This document shows, piece by piece, positions 62,150-64,000 of a stretch of DNA of 64,000 nucleotides. The DNA lies in NCBI GenBank assembly GCA_034008185.1, contig CM067081.1, positions 188,905,510-188,969,509 on the forward strand, given 5' to 3'. The notes under the pieces were generated by a model. It worked only from the letters and a program-made list of their open reading frames with translations. It was not told where the DNA came from and ran no database searches. Position numbers and translations under genes: made by a program. Each line of letters starts with the position of its first letter. Positions within the stretch are counted from its first letter, which is position 1. This stretch comes from Gorsachius magnificus. Taxonomy: Eukaryota > Chordata > Aves > Pelecaniformes > Ardeidae.

Positions 62150-62945
62150 AGATGTTTTGAGTAAAACCTGTGTGCATGAACTTGTGGTGTGCATTGGCTG
62201 CCTGGCTTATTCTCTGTTCTCTGCTGGGGCTCCCGATCACCTTCACTGTATCTGTGCCAGTTCCCACCCAGGCTTTCTCCTGAAGCTTTCCCCCCGAGAA
62301 AACAGAGCACGACAGCAGGCAGGATTGTTCACCCTTGGATCCGCTCCAGCCAGACTGACTCCCTTTACCCAGGACAATCCTTCAAGACAAGTCTTGTGCC
62401 CTTGCTTGCCCTCATGTGTCCCTGTGCCATACTGAGGGACACACAACTCACACCATTGTCATCAATACTATAAGACCCCACACTGCTGATCTGTGGCCCA
62501 ATCTTCTCAATATTTAGGACACTTCAAACTGGAAAATGAATGGAAAATAATGATTGTACTTCATATCTCATGGTCACCTAGGGTGCAAAGAAGTTGCAGG
62601 CTGAGTTGTACAAATTGTGAAGGTGGCAGCTCACCCGTTGACAGGGTCCCAGCCCTGAGCAGTGCGTACGTGTGTCAGTCCTCGACAGTGCTGTTGGTTA
62701 GGGTTTTGCTTCTTCATGGTGTCTTCACAAGCATTGTAGGCGCAGGTCCCAGAGTCACTGTACTCTTTCCCAAGAGTGTTTCTAGACTGTCCTGGTTGGA
62801 TGGCAGCAGCGGTGAAAGCTTGGCTTTCCTCAGTGACTTTTCACTGCCAGGCTCTAATAAGCCCTTGGAAAGTGAAAACCCACCTAGAACAAGCATCCAA
62901 GGGTTTGTGTGTTACTCGCTTCATGTCTGCATGTAGCAAACAATA
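62150..62945. other. GC-moderate stretch with long spurious-looking ORFs
   Basis: A stretch of moderate GC content holding the longest open frame in the window (147 codons, 62493-62936, plus). That frame starts at GTG, has no recognisable domain, and no clear splice or promoter context. Other frames of 94-96 codons overlap it nearby in different registers. I treat it as non-coding unless transcript data say otherwise. Confidence 0.4.
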
Positions 62946-63079
62946 GACATTGTTGTTGGGAAACTGCAAAATTGGTATGTCGCTTAGAAAGGCCAGGCAG
63001 CTGATCCTTCCTCTTCCTTGTGTGTGCGTATAATTGCTACCAACGTTAATTGTTGTTAATTGAGTAAATTGGGGGGGAA

Positions 63080-63098
63080 AAGCTTGCTAAGCAAGCTT
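63080..63098. repeat. Short stem-loop, 8-bp arms
   Basis: Arms aagcttgc (63080-63087) and gcaagctt (63091-63098) flank a taa loop. They lie just downstream of a run of seven G. No T-tract or other terminator context applies in a vertebrate. A minor structural feature. Confidence 0.7.
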
Positions 63099-63295
63099 AA
63101 CTTTAAAGACTAGAAACTTGGAGGGCCTGCTCTAATGTTCATTACATCTTCTTTAATTTTATTATCCTTGTTATGTTCTCATTATTAAAACACAGTTTGA
63201 ATAGAAACAGTACAATTCTGATACCTATTTAATATTGTAAATGTAGGGAGTAGCATTTGTATACTAGGAAATAAGTGACAATACTTTACTTAGGA

Positions 63296-63312
63296 TTTTT
63301 TTTTTTTTTTTA
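63296..63312. repeat. T17 run
   Basis: Seventeen consecutive T, flanked on both sides by tagga/aggatta. Confidence 0.95.
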
Positions 63313-64000
63313 GGATTAAATACGGTAGAGTGTATTCTCTGATCACTATATAATGTAATCACATACAATTTAAACCTGGTAATAATTCTGTAAATCCGTA
63401 ATTGTGTCTCCTTCCAGTTCTTACTTAGTCAAGTAGTCTGTCTGTCCTCTCACATGTGTAAGGGTTTTACAGGGTTAAGCCTATGATTTCCATTTACTGG
63501 TATTTAAATCAATACAGGGATTCCCTAAATATTGTCCGTGCATCTTGGAATTTGTATTACTTAATGCTGATATGAACTGTTCACATTTCTTCCTCTTAGT
63601 TCCTTCTAGTGCTCAGGACTGTTATTAAATCAGTCCTTTGGCTTATCAGTGCAAGGCTTGCTTACAGATCGTGCGGTATTGGAGATAGCATCCAACTGTT
63701 GCAAGAGCTGACAGTTGTCCAGAGGATTACAACTGTGATCATATCGAGTTTGGGGGGATCCTGACCTGTTATATGTTCTTTTGCATAATTGTTTCTGGAG
63801 GCAAAAGGGCAGGAAGGGTGCAGAATTAGAGCAACGCATTTGACGGGAACTTGTCATCTGAAAAACAGTTTGCATTGCCTGTCATCTTTTGTTTGGTAGA
63901 AAACAGGCTGTGACATAATACCTGTCACTGCCAGCGGGTTTTTCTCTGCACCCTGGAGTGAAAAATCCCATGCAGTAGCAGCCTGAGGTCTAGGCTCCCT

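Larger units (their letters stand above)
62946..64000. other. Unique non-coding DNA
   Basis: No gene recognised. Contains the stem-loop at 63080 and the T17 run at 63296. Confidence 0.6.

Noticed and set aside
62493..62936. 147-codon open frame, the longest in the window
   Set aside because: It begins at GTG, overlaps other long frames in a GC-moderate patch, shows no domain, and lacks splice or promoter context.

Overview
This window looks like non-coding DNA from a bird macrochromosome. The main evidence is several CR1 LINE fragments, four of them recognisable over their coding or 3' part. The young ones end in the (ATTCTATG)n tail typical of bird, turtle and crocodilian CR1. The sequence is AT-rich by eye, CpG-poor and sparse in repeats, and it carries old amniote-wide repeats such as MIR. 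A bird is the best guess, but a turtle or crocodilian cannot be excluded from sequence alone. I found no bacterial-type gene organisation, no CRISPR array, no rRNA or tRNA gene, and no protein-coding exon that I can assign to a known family other than CR1. The window is either intergenic or lies inside a very long intron.

Layout. 1-9.6 kb is unique AT-rich DNA with simple-sequence runs. 9.66-10.33 kb is a homeodomain-site-rich stretch with a perfect 22-bp palindrome and the look of a conserved non-coding element. 14.4-15.2 kb is a GC-richer but CpG-poor island, followed at 15.4-15.9 kb by a young CR1 on the minus strand. 17.6-17.9 kb holds a possible small exon with an internal 15-nt repeat. 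19.6-20.05 kb is a very old CR1 with readable reverse-transcriptase motifs, and 20.6 kb has a short CR1 tail. 27.0-28.1 kb and 33.4-33.6 kb hold more ancient CR1 and MIR traces. 37.9-38.2 kb is an unidentified block with AATAAA on both strands. 42.6-42.9 kb is a second young CR1, about 96% identical to the first. 46.7 kb has a dense CpG cluster. 50.7 and 56.5 kb carry MIR-like SINEs. 57.4-58.4 kb is an old CR1 of about 1 kb interrupted by a tiny CR1 insertion in the opposite orientation. 60.7 kb has a second possible exon. The rest is unique sequence without recognisable content.

Because no gene is recognised, no pathway can be described. What the window does show is layered retrotransposon history: ancient CR1 and MIR, then an old CR1, then a CR1 tail inside it, and finally two near-identical young CR1 copies. 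There are also a few unexplained structured or protein-like stretches, listed as hypotheses. I see no convincing new biological system.
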